From Enterovibrio qingdaonensis (GTDB lineage Bacteria; Pseudomonadota; Gammaproteobacteria; Enterobacterales; Vibrionaceae), in contig NZ_JAJUBB010000005.1 of NCBI RefSeq assembly GCF_028683135.1, forward strand, positions 62,001 to 126,000: a stretch of DNA of 64,000 nt, written 5' to 3'. The notes under the pieces are model-generated. The model was not told the DNA's origin. It saw nothing but the letters and a program-made list of their open reading frames with translations, and searched no databases. Both the position numbers and the translations under genes were made by a program. Shown here in pieces: positions 28,848 through 39,010 of the stretch (position 1 is its first letter; the number at the start of each line of letters is the position of its first letter).

Positions 28848-28950
28848 AAAACGTGAGTCACTCTCTCGCTGCGTCTCATCTTTAAAACACACTAAAACAA
28901 TAATTTACACCTGTATCCCAACGGACATCTCTAACGGACAGAGAGGCGGT

Positions 28951-30201
28951 ATGTCACAAAAATTTTTAAAGACGGCAATTGCAATCACAGTAGCGTGTAC
29001 TTCTTCCCTTGCTTGGAGTGCGGGCTATCAGGTATCAGAGCATTCGGCCAGCGGATTAGGTCGCGCCTTTGCGGGAGAAGCCGCGGTCGCTGACAATGCG
29101 TCAGTGTTGGCGCGCAACCCAGCGGCGGGAATACTGTTTGAACGTGCAACGACATCTGGCGTCATCAGCTTTATTGACCCAAATGTCGACGTTTCACACA
29201 CAGGCCCTTCTAGGGAGCAATCAGCAAAAGACGTTGCACCTTATGCCATCGTGCCCGCCTCGTACTACATCTCCCCTATCAACGACCAATTTTCATGGGG
29301 CGTGGCTCTCTTCACTGGCTATGGGGTCGCGACCGATTACCCGGATGATTTCAATCAGGGCAGCTCTGCCGGTGATACGTCTCTCGTCAGCGTGACGTTC
29401 AACCCAAGTGTCGCTTGGCAGGCTACAGAACAATGGAGCTTAGGTGTCGGTCTCAGTGCCGTTTACGGCATTGCTGAGTTGAATCGCCATTTAGGTCTAA
29501 ATGCAAGGTTGCTGCCTGGAGCCAGTGCATCAGACAAGCTCATCACCATGGAAGGCGACACCTTTGGCTTTGGCTGGAACATTGGCGCACTGTATGCCCT
29601 TGATGACAAAAACCGATTTGGCTTCGCGTATCGCTCTGAAGTCACACTCGACTTCGACGGCGACTTCACCGATCACAGAGGCCTTGCTGCTGGATTACCA
29701 GCGGGAACCACATTGACAGGTAAACTTGAAGCCGTCCTTCCCGCCACCTTTGAATTCTCTGGCTTCCATCAAGTGGATCCTCAATGGGCGGTTCACTACA
29801 GCGTGTTATGGACAGAGTGGAGTCAATTTAAAGAACTCCGAGCAACCAACCCACAATGTAACTCATCAGACGGTGCAGGTATTTGCTTCTTAAAAGAAGA
29901 GCACTACGAGAATGCCCTTCGCTGGTCGCTGGGTGTGACACATAACCTCAATGATGACTGGATTGTCAGAGCAGGGTTTGCCTTTGATGAGCAAGCGGGT
30001 AAAGCCACCCTCAGCATTCCAGATACCGATCGCTACTGGTACTCCATTGGAGCCACCTATCAGTACAACAGTGACCTCTCCTTCGATGCAGGGTTTACGC
30101 TCATTGACAGCCAATCCGGTACGTTCACGGAAGACGGAGAAACCTTCGATAGTTCAGGAAACGCCTTGGTTTATGCCATGCAGGCTAACTACACCTTTTA
30201 A
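28951..30201 (+). CDS. fadL: FadL-family fatty acid outer-membrane transporter (copy 2, volA-linked)
   Basis: 416 residues with a signal peptide ending near SLAWSAG. The mature N-terminus GYQVSEHSASGLGRAFAGEA is almost the same as in copy 1, with the NPAA motif, and the protein ends in YAMQANYTF. The ATG at 28951 has AGAGG about 5 bases upstream; the frame upstream of it has no signal peptide. Only 33 bases separate it from the lipoprotein lipase gene, so both belong to one operon. In Vibrio cholerae a fadL and volA are likewise paired, letting fatty acids freed at the surface be imported at once. Confidence 0.92.
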   Translation: MSQKFLKTAIAITVACTSSLAWSAGYQVSEHSASGLGRAFAGEAAVADNASVLARNPAAGILFERATTSGVISFIDPNVDVSHTGPSREQSAKDVAPYAIVPASYYISPINDQFSWGVALFTGYGVATDYPDDFNQGSSAGDTSLVSVTFNPSVAWQATEQWSLGVGLSAVYGIAELNRHLGLNARLLPGASASDKLITMEGDTFGFGWNIGALYALDDKNRFGFAYRSEVTLDFDGDFTDHRGLAAGLPAGTTLTGKLEAVLPATFEFSGFHQVDPQWAVHYSVLWTEWSQFKELRATNPQCNSSDGAGICFLKEEHYENALRWSLGVTHNLNDDWIVRAGFAFDEQAGKATLSIPDTDRYWYSIGATYQYNSDLSFDAGFTLIDSQSGTFTEDGETFDSSGNALVYAMQANYTF

Positions 30202-30234
30202 TTTTTCATCGATTAGCAGTTCATGAGGCGTTTT

Positions 30235-32625
30235 ATGAAAACGAAAATTTTAGCCATGATGGTTTCTGCCGCCCTTTTGTCGGCATGTAATGACTCCAGC
30301 CTTTCCGGTGAGCCCACTCTAGATCCCGGTGTTACTGACAGTCTCAATGCACCAACGAAAGTAAACTTCGATCTCTTGGCAAAAAAGCCCGTGGTCGTCA
30401 CACCTAGTTTCATTGCCGTTGATACGCATGACGGTACGCTGGCTTCCGAAGGAACGGTAGGAAGCAGTGCTTACTCGACAGATATTTCCGATCCTCTGGT
30501 TGCGACGGGGAAAACCGACGGTTGGGGAACGCAATCACCCATCAGCGTGTCATTCACCGGTAACGATCTCGACCCGTCAACAGCAAGCCAAGGCTTTCGT
30601 TTGATGGCAAGTATCAACCCAACTGCATCGTCGAGCACCGTAACCCCCACGTTACTCAAAGAGAACCAAGACTACTCCGTGAGTGCCAGTGGAAAAACGC
30701 TGACGGTTTCCCTGAAAAAGCCACTCAATCCAGCCGCAGAATACATGTTTGCCATTACCAATGACCTAAAAGATGTCACAGGGGCAAGCGTTGGTATGAC
30801 ACGCTCGTATGCCTTGTTAAAAGACAAAGCGGCGCCACCCAGTGATGCGCTGAAGCCCGCTCAAGCGATCACTCGCACGGTGGAAAGCGAGTTCAACAAA
30901 GCAGGGGTTCCTGCTGAAGACATTATCTTTTCCACTTGGTTTACCACGGCATCAGCAGGTGATGTCCTCTACGGTGCAAAACAAGCCACCGCGTTTGCAA
31001 TCGATCAAGGTGCATCATCAGTTTGGAAAGGTTCTGCCATAAGTAGCTCAGTCACATCTGCAGAGCTAGACGCCCTGTTTTCCATCACGGCTCAAGCTGT
31101 TACACCTACCCAAACGAGCGCAGGCAACACAGTTATTGCCCTTTCGGTAAAACTGCCATACTTCTTAAGCAAAGAAGCTGGCACTTTCTCATCGACTCCT
31201 TGGAAAAGTGGCATGCCAAGCTTAGCGGCCATCACTAACATCCTTTCAAGCGGTACAACAGACGACAAAGCGGCTGTGTTAAGTCAACTAACTGCGCTGG
31301 GTATTTCGCAATCCCAGTTAGCGACAGTTGCGACTGACCCTCAAACACAGGCTGACGTGTTGCCGAAACTTGTCGGCGCAACCCTAACCAAAGCTGACGG
31401 CAGTCAGCTTGATGCCGAGCGTCTTGTTACCCGCTACAGTCCTGTGCCTATGCTGCGTTCAGTGGAAGATGTACCCGTGATGCTGGTCGTACCTAAATCA
31501 GCGAACTGTGCCAACGGCGCCAAGATGCGAGCCGTCATTTTCCAACATGGCATTACATCGAAAAAAGAAACACTTACTGATAACGGCGGCATCGGTGCTG
31601 ATGGCCTTATCGGTGATAACTGCGTCGCTATTTTCGCCATTGATCACCCACTTCACGGTGAGCGAGCTATATCCGAACAATTGAGCGCGACGACAGGCAG
31701 CGCCGCTGTTTATCTCAACCTCGCTGCTCTGCCTGTTGCACGTGATAACCTGAGACAAAGTGCGATTGACGTCATCAACCTGCGCGCATCCATCGGGCGT
31801 ATTCTTGCGCTGCTAAAACAAGGCGGAACCCTTGCCGCACCGCTTGGCAACCTAGACCCTGATAAAGGCGTCGCCTTTGTTGGCCACTCTCTGGGTGCAA
31901 TCACTGGCGTTGACGTTGGGAATGTTGCAAACCGTTCAGTGAATAACCCAACTGCAGATACCTTTCTTTTCAACATCAATGCTGTGGCACTTGCTAACCC
32001 GGGGGCGGGCATTCCTTATCTGCTGCTCAACTCAGGGTTCTTTGGCGATTTCGTAAAAGGAAGCTTGTTAGCCGGTGCAAATCAAACATTTGCGGGCTTT
32101 TGCCAGCAAAATGGGCTGTCTAATGATTTAAAAACCTGTTTCTCGGTGTTTCAAACGAATTCACCTGATGCAGCGTTACAGCCAGCTTATGACGCATTTG
32201 GACAATACGCTGTTGCCGCTCAGATTGTGTTAGATTCGGTAGACCCCATCAATCACGCAGGCTCAATCGGCAGCAACATTCCCGTCTACATGTCTTCTGT
32301 GGCGGGCGATGAAACCATTCCGAATGCGTTGAAAGAAAATACACCTATTCGCGCAAACTCCACAGTTTACGAGATTTACTCTCCGTCAGGAGGCACGCTA
32401 CCGCTTATCGAACCTTTAGATTTAGACGCCACTACAGCGTCAGTGAGCGGCCAAACGGTCAAAAGTGCACTGCTGTTCACTGAAGGCGGACATTCTTCAC
32501 TACTGAATACATCCCCAAGCGGCAATGCCAATACAGAAATGCTGGACCAAATTGCGTCTTTTATTAATGGCGATGGTAAAACACTTGTTGTCGGTGACAG
32601 CAGCATCCTTTCCACCTCCCAATAA
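30235..32625 (+). CDS. volA: VolA-like surface lysophospholipase lipoprotein
   Basis: 796 residues. A lipoprotein signal with lipobox LLSAC (Cys about 18 from the ATG at 30235), a bacterial Ig-like N-terminal region, and an alpha/beta-hydrolase domain with the nucleophile elbow GHSLG (Ser552, base 31888). VolA of V. cholerae is a surface-exposed lysophospholipase A that releases fatty acid from lysophosphatidylcholine and is co-transcribed with fadL; length, lipobox and operon partner all agree. The ATG at 30235 is preferred over 30223 because GAGG then stands 6 bases upstream. Histidine and acid of the triad probably lie in GGHSS and the preceding loop, which is less certain. Confidence 0.9.
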   Translation: MKTKILAMMVSAALLSACNDSSLSGEPTLDPGVTDSLNAPTKVNFDLLAKKPVVVTPSFIAVDTHDGTLASEGTVGSSAYSTDISDPLVATGKTDGWGTQSPISVSFTGNDLDPSTASQGFRLMASINPTASSSTVTPTLLKENQDYSVSASGKTLTVSLKKPLNPAAEYMFAITNDLKDVTGASVGMTRSYALLKDKAAPPSDALKPAQAITRTVESEFNKAGVPAEDIIFSTWFTTASAGDVLYGAKQATAFAIDQGASSVWKGSAISSSVTSAELDALFSITAQAVTPTQTSAGNTVIALSVKLPYFLSKEAGTFSSTPWKSGMPSLAAITNILSSGTTDDKAAVLSQLTALGISQSQLATVATDPQTQADVLPKLVGATLTKADGSQLDAERLVTRYSPVPMLRSVEDVPVMLVVPKSANCANGAKMRAVIFQHGITSKKETLTDNGGIGADGLIGDNCVAIFAIDHPLHGERAISEQLSATTGSAAVYLNLAALPVARDNLRQSAIDVINLRASIGRILALLKQGGTLAAPLGNLDPDKGVAFVGHSLGAITGVDVGNVANRSVNNPTADTFLFNINAVALANPGAGIPYLLLNSGFFGDFVKGSLLAGANQTFAGFCQQNGLSNDLKTCFSVFQTNSPDAALQPAYDAFGQYAVAAQIVLDSVDPINHAGSIGSNIPVYMSSVAGDETIPNALKENTPIRANSTVYEIYSPSGGTLPLIEPLDLDATTASVSGQTVKSALLFTEGGHSSLLNTSPSGNANTEMLDQIASFINGDGKTLVVGDSSILSTSQ

Positions 32626-32654
32626 AGGGCTGTAGCCCGCTTTATCCCTGCTTC

Positions 32655-32689
32655 GAAGGCCTATTTGCGTAGGCCTTCTTCTTTTTTTC
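32655..32689 (+). terminator. Terminator of the fadL-volA operon
   Basis: Perfect 9-bp stem GAAGGCCTA (32655-32663) with TAGGCCTTC (32670-32678), then a T-rich run. Confidence 0.9.
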
Positions 32690-32812
32690 TCTTTCCGTTA
32701 AATTCCTCTCGACAATGTAAAAAAAACGCGCAAACTGTGTTTTTTTGTGACATCAATCTTTTTAGGACGTTTTTTCGCCGGGATTGGGCGAGTTTTGTAG
32801 GGATAAGAAGTA

Positions 32813-34135
32813 ATGAATCCAGTAGTCGTTTCCGTCTGCGTGATGCTGTTGTTAGCTCTCTTACGAGTTAATGTCGTTGTCGCGTTGACTTTTAGTGCCA
32901 TTCTTGGCGGTATCGTGAGTGGCATGAGTTTACCCGATACCATTTCAGCGTTCGAAGGTGGCTTAGGGGGTGGTGCAACCATCGCGTTGAGCTATGCCAT
33001 GCTTGGTACCTTTGCCGTTGCTATCAGCCGCTCGGGTATCACCGACCTGCTAGCGCAATCAGTTATCCGTAAACTTAATGGCCGAGACAGTGCAAAAGGG
33101 TCTGCCGCACTCAAATACTCAGTGCTCGTTGTGTTGGGTCTGCTGGCGATTTCTTCACAAAATGCCATTCCTGTGCACATTGCTTTTATCCCTATTGTTA
33201 TTCCACCTCTTTTGCATGTATTTGCAAAACTCAAGATGGACCGCCGTCTGGTTGCATGTGTTCTAACATTTGGTTTGATCACACCCTACATGGTGTTGCC
33301 GATTGGTTTTGGCGGGATCTTCCTGAACAATATCTTGCTGAAAAACCTGCACGATAATGGCTTGGATGTAGTTGCAAGCCAAGTACCGCACGCAATGCTA
33401 TTGCCCGCTGCGGGAATGGTATTTGGTGTCCTTATGGCGGTATTTTTCAGCTACCGTAAGCCCCGTGAATATTCGGAAGAACTGATCCTAGCCGCTGAGC
33501 CAGAGAAAGCTGAATTCAAACCTTGGAACATATGGGTAGCGGTGATTGCCATTATTGTGACTCTCGGCGCACAGCTTTACACAGGCTCCATGATAGTTGG
33601 CGCATTGGCGGGTTTTATGGTGTTTACGTTTGGTGGTGTCATCAAGTGGAAAGACTCACACGACGTCTTCACTCGCGGCGTACACATGATGGCGATGATC
33701 GGCTTTATTATGATTTCAGCAGCAGGCTTTGCGGCTGTGATGAAAGCAACAGGCGGCGTTGAAACACTGGTTGCCTCGCTATCATCAAGCATTGGCGACA
33801 ACAAACCACTTGCTGCACTACTCATGCTGGTTGTTGGCCTGTTGGTTACCATGGGTATTGGTTCATCTTTCTCGACCATTCCAATCATTGCAACCATTTA
33901 TGTTCCACTGGCATTAGCGTTTGGCTTCTCACCAATGGCGACCATTGCACTCGTTGGTACTGCTGCTGCGTTGGGTGATGCAGGCTCTCCAGCATCTGAC
34001 TCGACCTTAGGCCCTACGTCAGGTCTTAACAGTGATGGTCAACACGAGCATATTTGGGATACGGTTGTTCCAACCTTTATCCACTACAACCTGCCGCTTA
34101 TCGCGTTTGGTTGGTTGGCAGCAATGACACTGTAA
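32813..34135 (+). CDS. NhaC/ArsB-superfamily sodium-proton antiporter-like transporter
   Basis: 440 residues, about eleven or twelve membrane segments, no signal peptide. It matches the 'Na+/H+ antiporter family protein' group related to YuiF, with conserved helix-break segments such as [21 protein letters not shown] and [21 protein letters not shown]. Some members of this superfamily move amino acids rather than protons, so the substrate is open. A purine-rich ribosome site (GGGATAAGAAG) precedes the ATG. It is a single-gene unit between two terminators. Confidence 0.8.
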   Translation: MNPVVVSVCVMLLLALLRVNVVVALTFSAILGGIVSGMSLPDTISAFEGGLGGGATIALSYAMLGTFAVAISRSGITDLLAQSVIRKLNGRDSAKGSAALKYSVLVVLGLLAISSQNAIPVHIAFIPIVIPPLLHVFAKLKMDRRLVACVLTFGLITPYMVLPIGFGGIFLNNILLKNLHDNGLDVVASQVPHAMLLPAAGMVFGVLMAVFFSYRKPREYSEELILAAEPEKAEFKPWNIWVAVIAIIVTLGAQLYTGSMIVGALAGFMVFTFGGVIKWKDSHDVFTRGVHMMAMIGFIMISAAGFAAVMKATGGVETLVASLSSSIGDNKPLAALLMLVVGLLVTMGIGSSFSTIPIIATIYVPLALAFGFSPMATIALVGTAAALGDAGSPASDSTLGPTSGLNSDGQHEHIWDTVVPTFIHYNLPLIAFGWLAAMTL

Positions 34136-34164
34136 CGCTGTGTGATTACTGATTACCAGAGACA

Positions 34165-34192
34165 AAAAAGCCGCTGAAATCAGCGGCTTTTT
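34165..34192. terminator. Bidirectional terminator, antiporter / grxD
   Basis: A 13-bp perfect stem (34165-34177 with 34180-34192) with A- and T-rich ends between convergent genes. Confidence 0.9.
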
Positions 34193-34209
34193 CTATATTG
34201 CTCGAAAAC

Positions 34210-34548
34210 TTATTCGTTTTCAGCGGCGTCACGTCGTGCTGCCGATTCTTTGATCATTGGCTGAAGTTCGCCTTTCTGGAACATTTCCAGAATGATGTCA
34301 CAACCACCGATCAGTTCGCCATCAATCCACAGTTGTGGGAAAGTTGGCCACTGAGCATAAATTGGCAGCTCAGCACGGATATCTGGGTTTTGCAGGATAT
34401 CAACGTATGCGAATTTCTCACCACACGCCATCAGAGCTTGGCTTGCCTGAGAAGAGAAGCCACAGCTTGGCAACTTAGGCGAACCTTTCATGTATAGCAG
34501 AATTGCGTTTTCTTCGATCTGCTGTTTGATTTTATCAATAGTTTCCAT
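34210..34548 (-). CDS. grxD: Monothiol glutaredoxin Grx4
   Basis: 112 residues (E. coli GrxD 115). The active-site CGFS motif in KGSPKLPSCGFSSQ marks a monothiol glutaredoxin, which carries and transfers [2Fe-2S] clusters with BolA-type partners rather than reducing disulfides. WPTFPQLWIDGELIGGCD is the glutathione-binding region. The ATG at 34548 has a strong GAGGAAG ribosome site; 34563 would lengthen it without family support. Divergent from sodB. Confidence 0.96.
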   Translation of the reverse strand: METIDKIKQQIEENAILLYMKGSPKLPSCGFSSQASQALMACGEKFAYVDILQNPDIRAELPIYAQWPTFPQLWIDGELIGGCDIILEMFQKGELQPMIKESAARRDAAENE

Positions 34549-34812
34549 TACTTCCTCGAACACAAAGTGTGATGATTACGTCGATTCTAACTGGGAAATG
34601 CTCGGAAAAAAACGCCTAAAGTTTGTAGGGGCAAATTCCCTCTATTTTTTTAAAATTATTCTTTTAATAAAGTAAAAACTTGCTAAACTATTCCGCAGTC
34701 AGCCTATAAGTAGATACGTCAGCCTACAGGTAAGCACTCTTAAAGTGTAAGACAAATCTACAGGAAGCAATAAAGTCAGGGGGAGACCCCGCCTATCATG
34801 GAGAATCGAGTA

Positions 34813-35397
34813 ATGGCATTTCAACTACCAGCTCTTCCTTACGAAAAAAATGCACTAGAGCCACACATCTCTCAAGAGACTCTGGAATACCACCACGGCA
34901 AACACCACAACACCTACGTGGTTAAGCTGAATGGTTTGATCGAAGGCACTGAGCTTGAAAGCAAATCTCTGGAAGAGATTATCAAGACTTCTACTGGCGG
35001 TGTATTTAACAACGCTGCTCAAATCTGGAACCACACGTTCTACTGGCACTGCCTGAGCCCAAATGGCGGCGGCGAGCCTACTGGTGATGTTGCAGACGCA
35101 ATCGCTAAATCTTTCGGTTCATTCGAAGAATTCAAAGCGAAATTCACTGATTCAGCAATCAACAACTTCGGTTCTTCTTGGACTTGGTTGGTGAAAAAAG
35201 CTGACGGTTCTCTGGATATCGTTAACACGTCAAACGCAGGTACACCTCTGACTGAAGAAGGCGTAACTCCTCTGCTGACTGTTGACCTGTGGGAACACGC
35301 TTACTACATCGACTTCCGCAACCTGCGTCCAGATTACATGAATGCATTCTGGGCACTGGTTAACTGGGAATTCGTAGCACAAAACCTGGCTGCGTAA
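34813..35397 (+). CDS. sodB: Iron superoxide dismutase
   Basis: 194 residues, close to E. coli SodB. Metal ligands: His27 region (EYHHGKHHNTYV), His in WNHTFYWHC, and Asp plus His in DLWEHAYYIDF. The AQIWNHTFYW segment and the Gly pattern around it favour the iron type. The ATG at 34813 gives the conserved MAFQLPALPYE start. In enteric and Vibrio species sodB is iron-responsive through Fur and RyhB; I could not identify either site here. Confidence 0.95.
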   Translation: MAFQLPALPYEKNALEPHISQETLEYHHGKHHNTYVVKLNGLIEGTELESKSLEEIIKTSTGGVFNNAAQIWNHTFYWHCLSPNGGGEPTGDVADAIAKSFGSFEEFKAKFTDSAINNFGSSWTWLVKKADGSLDIVNTSNAGTPLTEEGVTPLLTVDLWEHAYYIDFRNLRPDYMNAFWALVNWEFVAQNLAA

Positions 35398-35421
35398 TTT
35401 CTGGCTGAAAGCCTTTGAAAG

Positions 35422-35452
35422 AAAATACCTCGCTAAGGCGGGGTATTTTTTT
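35422..35452 (+). terminator. Terminator of sodB
   Basis: AAAATACCTCGC (35422-35433) pairs with GCGGGGTATTTT (35438-35449) with one G-T pair, loop TAAG, followed by Ts. Confidence 0.88.
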
Positions 35453-35489
35453 GTCCTTGCTTGTCATCAATCGAAAATCGCTGGCAATA

Positions 35490-35519
35490 AAAAAGCCGCT
35501 GCAGATGCAGCGGCTTTTT
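35490..35519. terminator. Terminator of asd
   Basis: A second, separate hairpin with arms AAAAGCCGCTGCA and TGCAGCGGCTTTT (35491-35503, 35506-35518), 16 bases past the asd stop on the minus strand. Confidence 0.85.
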
Positions 35520-35534
35520 CGTATGAACGCAGTC

Positions 35535-36653
35535 TTATGCGACTTCAGACAGAATGATTCGCAGTGTACGACGCAGCGGCTCAGCAGCACCCCACAATAG
35601 CTGATCACCAACCGTGAACGCATTGAGGAAGTCATCGCCCATTGCCATTTTACGTAGACGACCAACAGGGATAGACAGTGTACCCGTGACTTTTGCTGGA
35701 GAAAGCTCTTGAACAGTGATGTCACGTTCATTTGGAATCACTTTCACCCAGTCATTGTGTGCCGCGATGATGCCTTCGATTTCATCCAACGGGACGTTTT
35801 TCTTCAGCTTCAACGTCAGTGCTTGGCTGTGACAGCGCATTGCCCCAATGCGAACACAGGTGCCGTCGATTGGAATTGGACTGTCTTGTAGACCCAGAAT
35901 CTTGTTGGTTTCTACCGTGCCTTTCCACTCTTCTTTACTCTGACCATTTTCACGCTTCACATCAATCCAAGGGATCAACGAGCCCGCCAGAGGCGCACCA
36001 AACTCAGAGGTTGGGAAACCTGATGAACGCTGAGTTTCTGCCACTTTACGGTCGATATCGAGGATAGACGTTGATGGGTTTGCCAGATCCATGCTCACAG
36101 AGTCATTTATCACACCCATTTGGCTGATCAATTCACGCATGTTTTTCGCGCCCGCACCTGAAGCGGCTTGGTACGTTTGAGAGGTCATCCACTCAACGAG
36201 ACCCGCTTGGTACAAACCGCCCACAGCCATCAGCATTAAACTAACGGTGCAGTTACCACCTACATAGGCTTTAGTGCCTTGGTGAATACCTTCTTGAATT
36301 TGTTTAAAGTTAACAGGATCGAGCGTAATGATTGAATCGTCTTTCATACGCAAAGAAGACGCGGCATCAATCCAGTAACCTTTCCAGCCTGCAGCTAACA
36401 GTTTTGGATACACTTCATCGGTGTAGCTGCCGCCTTGACAGGTTACGATAATGTCCAGCGTCTTCAGGCTTTCAATATCAAATGCATCCTGCAGAAGACC
36501 AGCATCTTTACCATAGTTTGGTGCTGGGATACCTACTTGAGAGGTGCTATAGAAAACGGGCTCAATAACATCAAAGTCACGCTCTTCTACCATGCGCTGC
36601 ATCAGTACGGAGCCAACCATACCGCGCCAGCCTACTAAACCTACTCTTTTCAT
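35535..36653 (-). CDS. asd: Aspartate-semialdehyde dehydrogenase
   Basis: 372 residues, the E. coli/Vibrio type of Asd. It reduces aspartyl phosphate to the semialdehyde, the branch point to lysine, diaminopimelate, threonine and methionine. The NADP loop GWRGMVGS is at 8-15, catalytic Cys135 lies in [10 protein letters not shown] exactly as in E. coli, and the catalytic His is in [11 protein letters not shown] ribosome site is weak close to the ATG (GAGAACGA), with AAGGAG further up. A hairpin with a T tract stands about 70 bases before the start and may attenuate transcription. Confidence 0.97.
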   Translation of the reverse strand: MKRVGLVGWRGMVGSVLMQRMVEERDFDVIEPVFYSTSQVGIPAPNYGKDAGLLQDAFDIESLKTLDIIVTCQGGSYTDEVYPKLLAAGWKGYWIDAASSLRMKDDSIITLDPVNFKQIQEGIHQGTKAYVGGNCTVSLMLMAVGGLYQAGLVEWMTSQTYQAASGAGAKNMRELISQMGVINDSVSMDLANPSTSILDIDRKVAETQRSSGFPTSEFGAPLAGSLIPWIDVKRENGQSKEEWKGTVETNKILGLQDSPIPIDGTCVRIGAMRCHSQALTLKLKKNVPLDEIEGIIAAHNDWVKVIPNERDITVQELSPAKVTGTLSIPVGRLRKMAMGDDFLNAFTVGDQLLWGAAEPLRRTLRIILSEVA

Positions 36654-37242
36654 TCGTTCTCACACTCCTTGTTTTAATCTTCTACACCTATCTTGAAAAT
36701 TAACGACACAAATAACAAGCAAAAACTGCATCTTTTTGCAGCTAAACGTTAAAAAACAGGCTAGTTCGCTGTTGTTTTTCAACAACCTTTAAGCAAGAAG
36801 CCGTTCGCAAACACTTTTGCTGTTAACAATATGAATTAATTACAGTTATATCCGCCATCAATCCAAGGCACATCACGGTCGAGATATATCACTATCCTTA
36901 TCGTCCTTTTCAGCGCAATTGTCGAAGCATGAAAATTTTAACAGAGTTAACCACCTAGAATTTACACTTTTTAATACATCAAAAAACAACCAACCCTTAA
37001 GTTGGATCACCGTGCATTAACATCTGCAAAACCAAAAACTCACACACCTCCATTAAAATGAACAGTTTCAGTGTTCAGACCAGAGAAATCGAAATACTTG
37101 TTACCCCTGAAGTGAGTATTTCGCTAAAGTATGCGTCCGCCGCCAGGATGGTAGTGACAAAGCCCACAAACCTGCAGCTTGACGTTGTTTCGGTATATTT
37201 CGGCAGGAGCCAAGGGCCTGACACTTAATATAGGTTTGAAAT
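36654..37242. other. Divergent intergenic region, asd / NhaC transporter
   Basis: 589 AT-rich bases holding two divergent promoters, the possible asd attenuator (36721-36741), a GTTGTT/AACAAC hairpin around 36771-36786, and a 9-bp dyad CGAAATACT/AGTATTTCG (37090-37098 with 37115-37123). I looked for a lysine riboswitch in both directions and found none. Confidence 0.5.
36721..36741 (-). terminator. Possible attenuator in the asd leader
   Basis: On the minus strand CTGCA and TGCAG flank a 6-base loop and are followed by five Ts, 68 bases before the asd start codon. It looks like a small intrinsic terminator inside the leader. The stem is only 5-7 bp. Confidence 0.4.
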
Positions 37243-38682
37243 ATGCAACAACACTCGGCGCGACTTCCTTCTTTGTTCCAAGTTTTCGCTGCGCTTGGTC
37301 TGTTTCTATTACTGGCATTTTCGTTTACGGCGAAGCTAAATCTTCCCATCCAACTGGCTTTGTACATCGGTTGGTTCATTGTCATTGGGTTAGGTATCCG
37401 ACTCGGTCACCGATATAAAGACCTAGAGCACGCTGCCACCCAAGGTATTTCAAATGGACTCGGTGCCGTACTCATCCTGCTCGCTGTCGGTGCCCTTGTC
37501 GGTACATGGATAGCTGGCGGTATCGTTCCGACTATCATTTACTACGGCTTAAAGGCCATTCATCCATCGATTTTCCTCGCGGCAACGATGGTCATTTGCT
37601 CTCTAACGGCTCTAGCAACCGGCACCTCTTGGGGAGCGGCAGGCACTGCTGGTATTGCCATGATGGGCATCGGGCAAGGATTGGGCGTGCCAGCACCTGT
37701 TACTGCGGGTGCTGTTCTGTCTGGCTGTTACTTCGGTGACAAAATGTCCCCACTGTCTGATTCTGTGATCCTTGCGTCTTCAATGTCAGGTGTTGAGATT
37801 GTTGAGCACATTAAGGGCATGCTGCCCATCGCATTGATCAGTTACATCATTACAGCACTTTTGTTTACCGCATTGGGTCTTCACTATGCTGGCAACGTCG
37901 ATATGGCGCAGGTATCTGATGTGATCGCGGCAATGGACAAACAGTTTGTAATCACGCCATTTTCTTTTATTCCTGTCGCTATAATACTGGTGCTTCTGGC
38001 TCTGCGTTTACCGTCCTTCCCAGTGATCTCTTTGGGGTCGGTACTGGGTATTGTATGGGCAATCGTCGTTCAAGGGATGAACCCGCTAGACGCCATCAAC
38101 ACAGCCTGGGCCCCCTATTCCATTGAATCAGGTGTCAACTTCATTGATGCAATTCTCAATCGGGGTGGTATGGAGTCTATGCTGGGATCAGTGGCCGTCA
38201 TTGTTTTCGGCCTCGGCTTCGGTGGCTTACTGGACAAAGTAGGCGTGCTTGAGACGATTGCAAAGATCTTCGAACGTAAAGTCAACTCAGCGGGTAGCCT
38301 GGCGACATCAACTATCGCCACGGCTTTCTTAGGGAATGTGTTTGGCTCCGCAATGTACGTTTCGCTGATCCTCACCCCAAAAATCTGCGCAAAAAACTAT
38401 GATCGCTTAGGGTTTAAACGCAAGAACCTATCACGCAATGCAGAGTTCGGTGGCACATTGACGTCAGGCATGGTGCCTTGGAGTGATAACGGAATCTATA
38501 TGGCGAGTATTCTAGGTGTAGCTACCTTGTCATACGCACCGTTTATGTGGCTAAGTTTTGTCTGTATTCTGGTGACCATTGTGACATCTTATTTGGGTTG
38601 GTTTGTTGACCCTTGTGAGCCAACCGCCGCCACCTCAACAAAAGACGCAACGCTAGCACCTGCTCAAGTTCAAAATACATAA
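37243..38682 (+). CDS. nhaC: NhaC-family transporter
   Basis: 479 residues with about twelve membrane segments. Family marks: GTSWGAAGTAGIAMMGIG, SGCYFGDKMSPLSDSVILAS and WSDNGIYMASILGV. NhaC proteins exchange sodium for protons; some members, named LysW in comparative work, are thought to import lysine. Being divergent from asd makes an amino-acid link conceivable, but no lysine riboswitch is present, so sodium-proton exchange remains the default. Single-gene unit with its own terminator. Confidence 0.85.
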   Translation: MQQHSARLPSLFQVFAALGLFLLLAFSFTAKLNLPIQLALYIGWFIVIGLGIRLGHRYKDLEHAATQGISNGLGAVLILLAVGALVGTWIAGGIVPTIIYYGLKAIHPSIFLAATMVICSLTALATGTSWGAAGTAGIAMMGIGQGLGVPAPVTAGAVLSGCYFGDKMSPLSDSVILASSMSGVEIVEHIKGMLPIALISYIITALLFTALGLHYAGNVDMAQVSDVIAAMDKQFVITPFSFIPVAIILVLLALRLPSFPVISLGSVLGIVWAIVVQGMNPLDAINTAWAPYSIESGVNFIDAILNRGGMESMLGSVAVIVFGLGFGGLLDKVGVLETIAKIFERKVNSAGSLATSTIATAFLGNVFGSAMYVSLILTPKICAKNYDRLGFKRKNLSRNAEFGGTLTSGMVPWSDNGIYMASILGVATLSYAPFMWLSFVCILVTIVTSYLGWFVDPCEPTAATSTKDATLAPAQVQNT

Positions 38683-38694
38683 CTGATACAAAAG

Positions 38695-38722
38695 AAAAAG
38701 GCATCCTCGGATGCCTTTTTCT
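38695..38722 (+). terminator. Terminator after the NhaC transporter
   Basis: AAAAAGGCATCC (38695-38706) with GGATGCCTTTTT (38709-38720), a near-perfect stem whose centre (CTCG) forms the loop. The 289 bases that follow up to yjiH are AT-rich and carry only a short TTGATCAA palindrome near 38979; no gene is seen. Confidence 0.88.
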
Positions 38723-39010
38723 CGTCTGTTCACCAAAAAAACAAACATTGAATCCCGCCGCAAAACAAAACTGTTGCACAAACATCACACCGAATTATTC
38801 ACTTTTTAAATGCCGCATCTCAGTTTTCATCACTTTTATTAACAAGTTAAAAATGCCTCACCGTGAATAAATAGCGATCCAGATCTCATTTCCATGCAAT
38901 TCATCGCATTGACTCTGTTTTATGTAGCCCATATTGACCCCCGTCAATTTCCGTTTCCCTGTCTGAAGCAAAATCGATTTGATCAATTTATCTTTGTTTG
39001 AGGGAACAAT

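Noticed and set aside
36654..37242. Lysine riboswitch before asd or the NhaC transporter
   Set aside because: None of the conserved junction sequences of the lysine element could be recognised on either strand.
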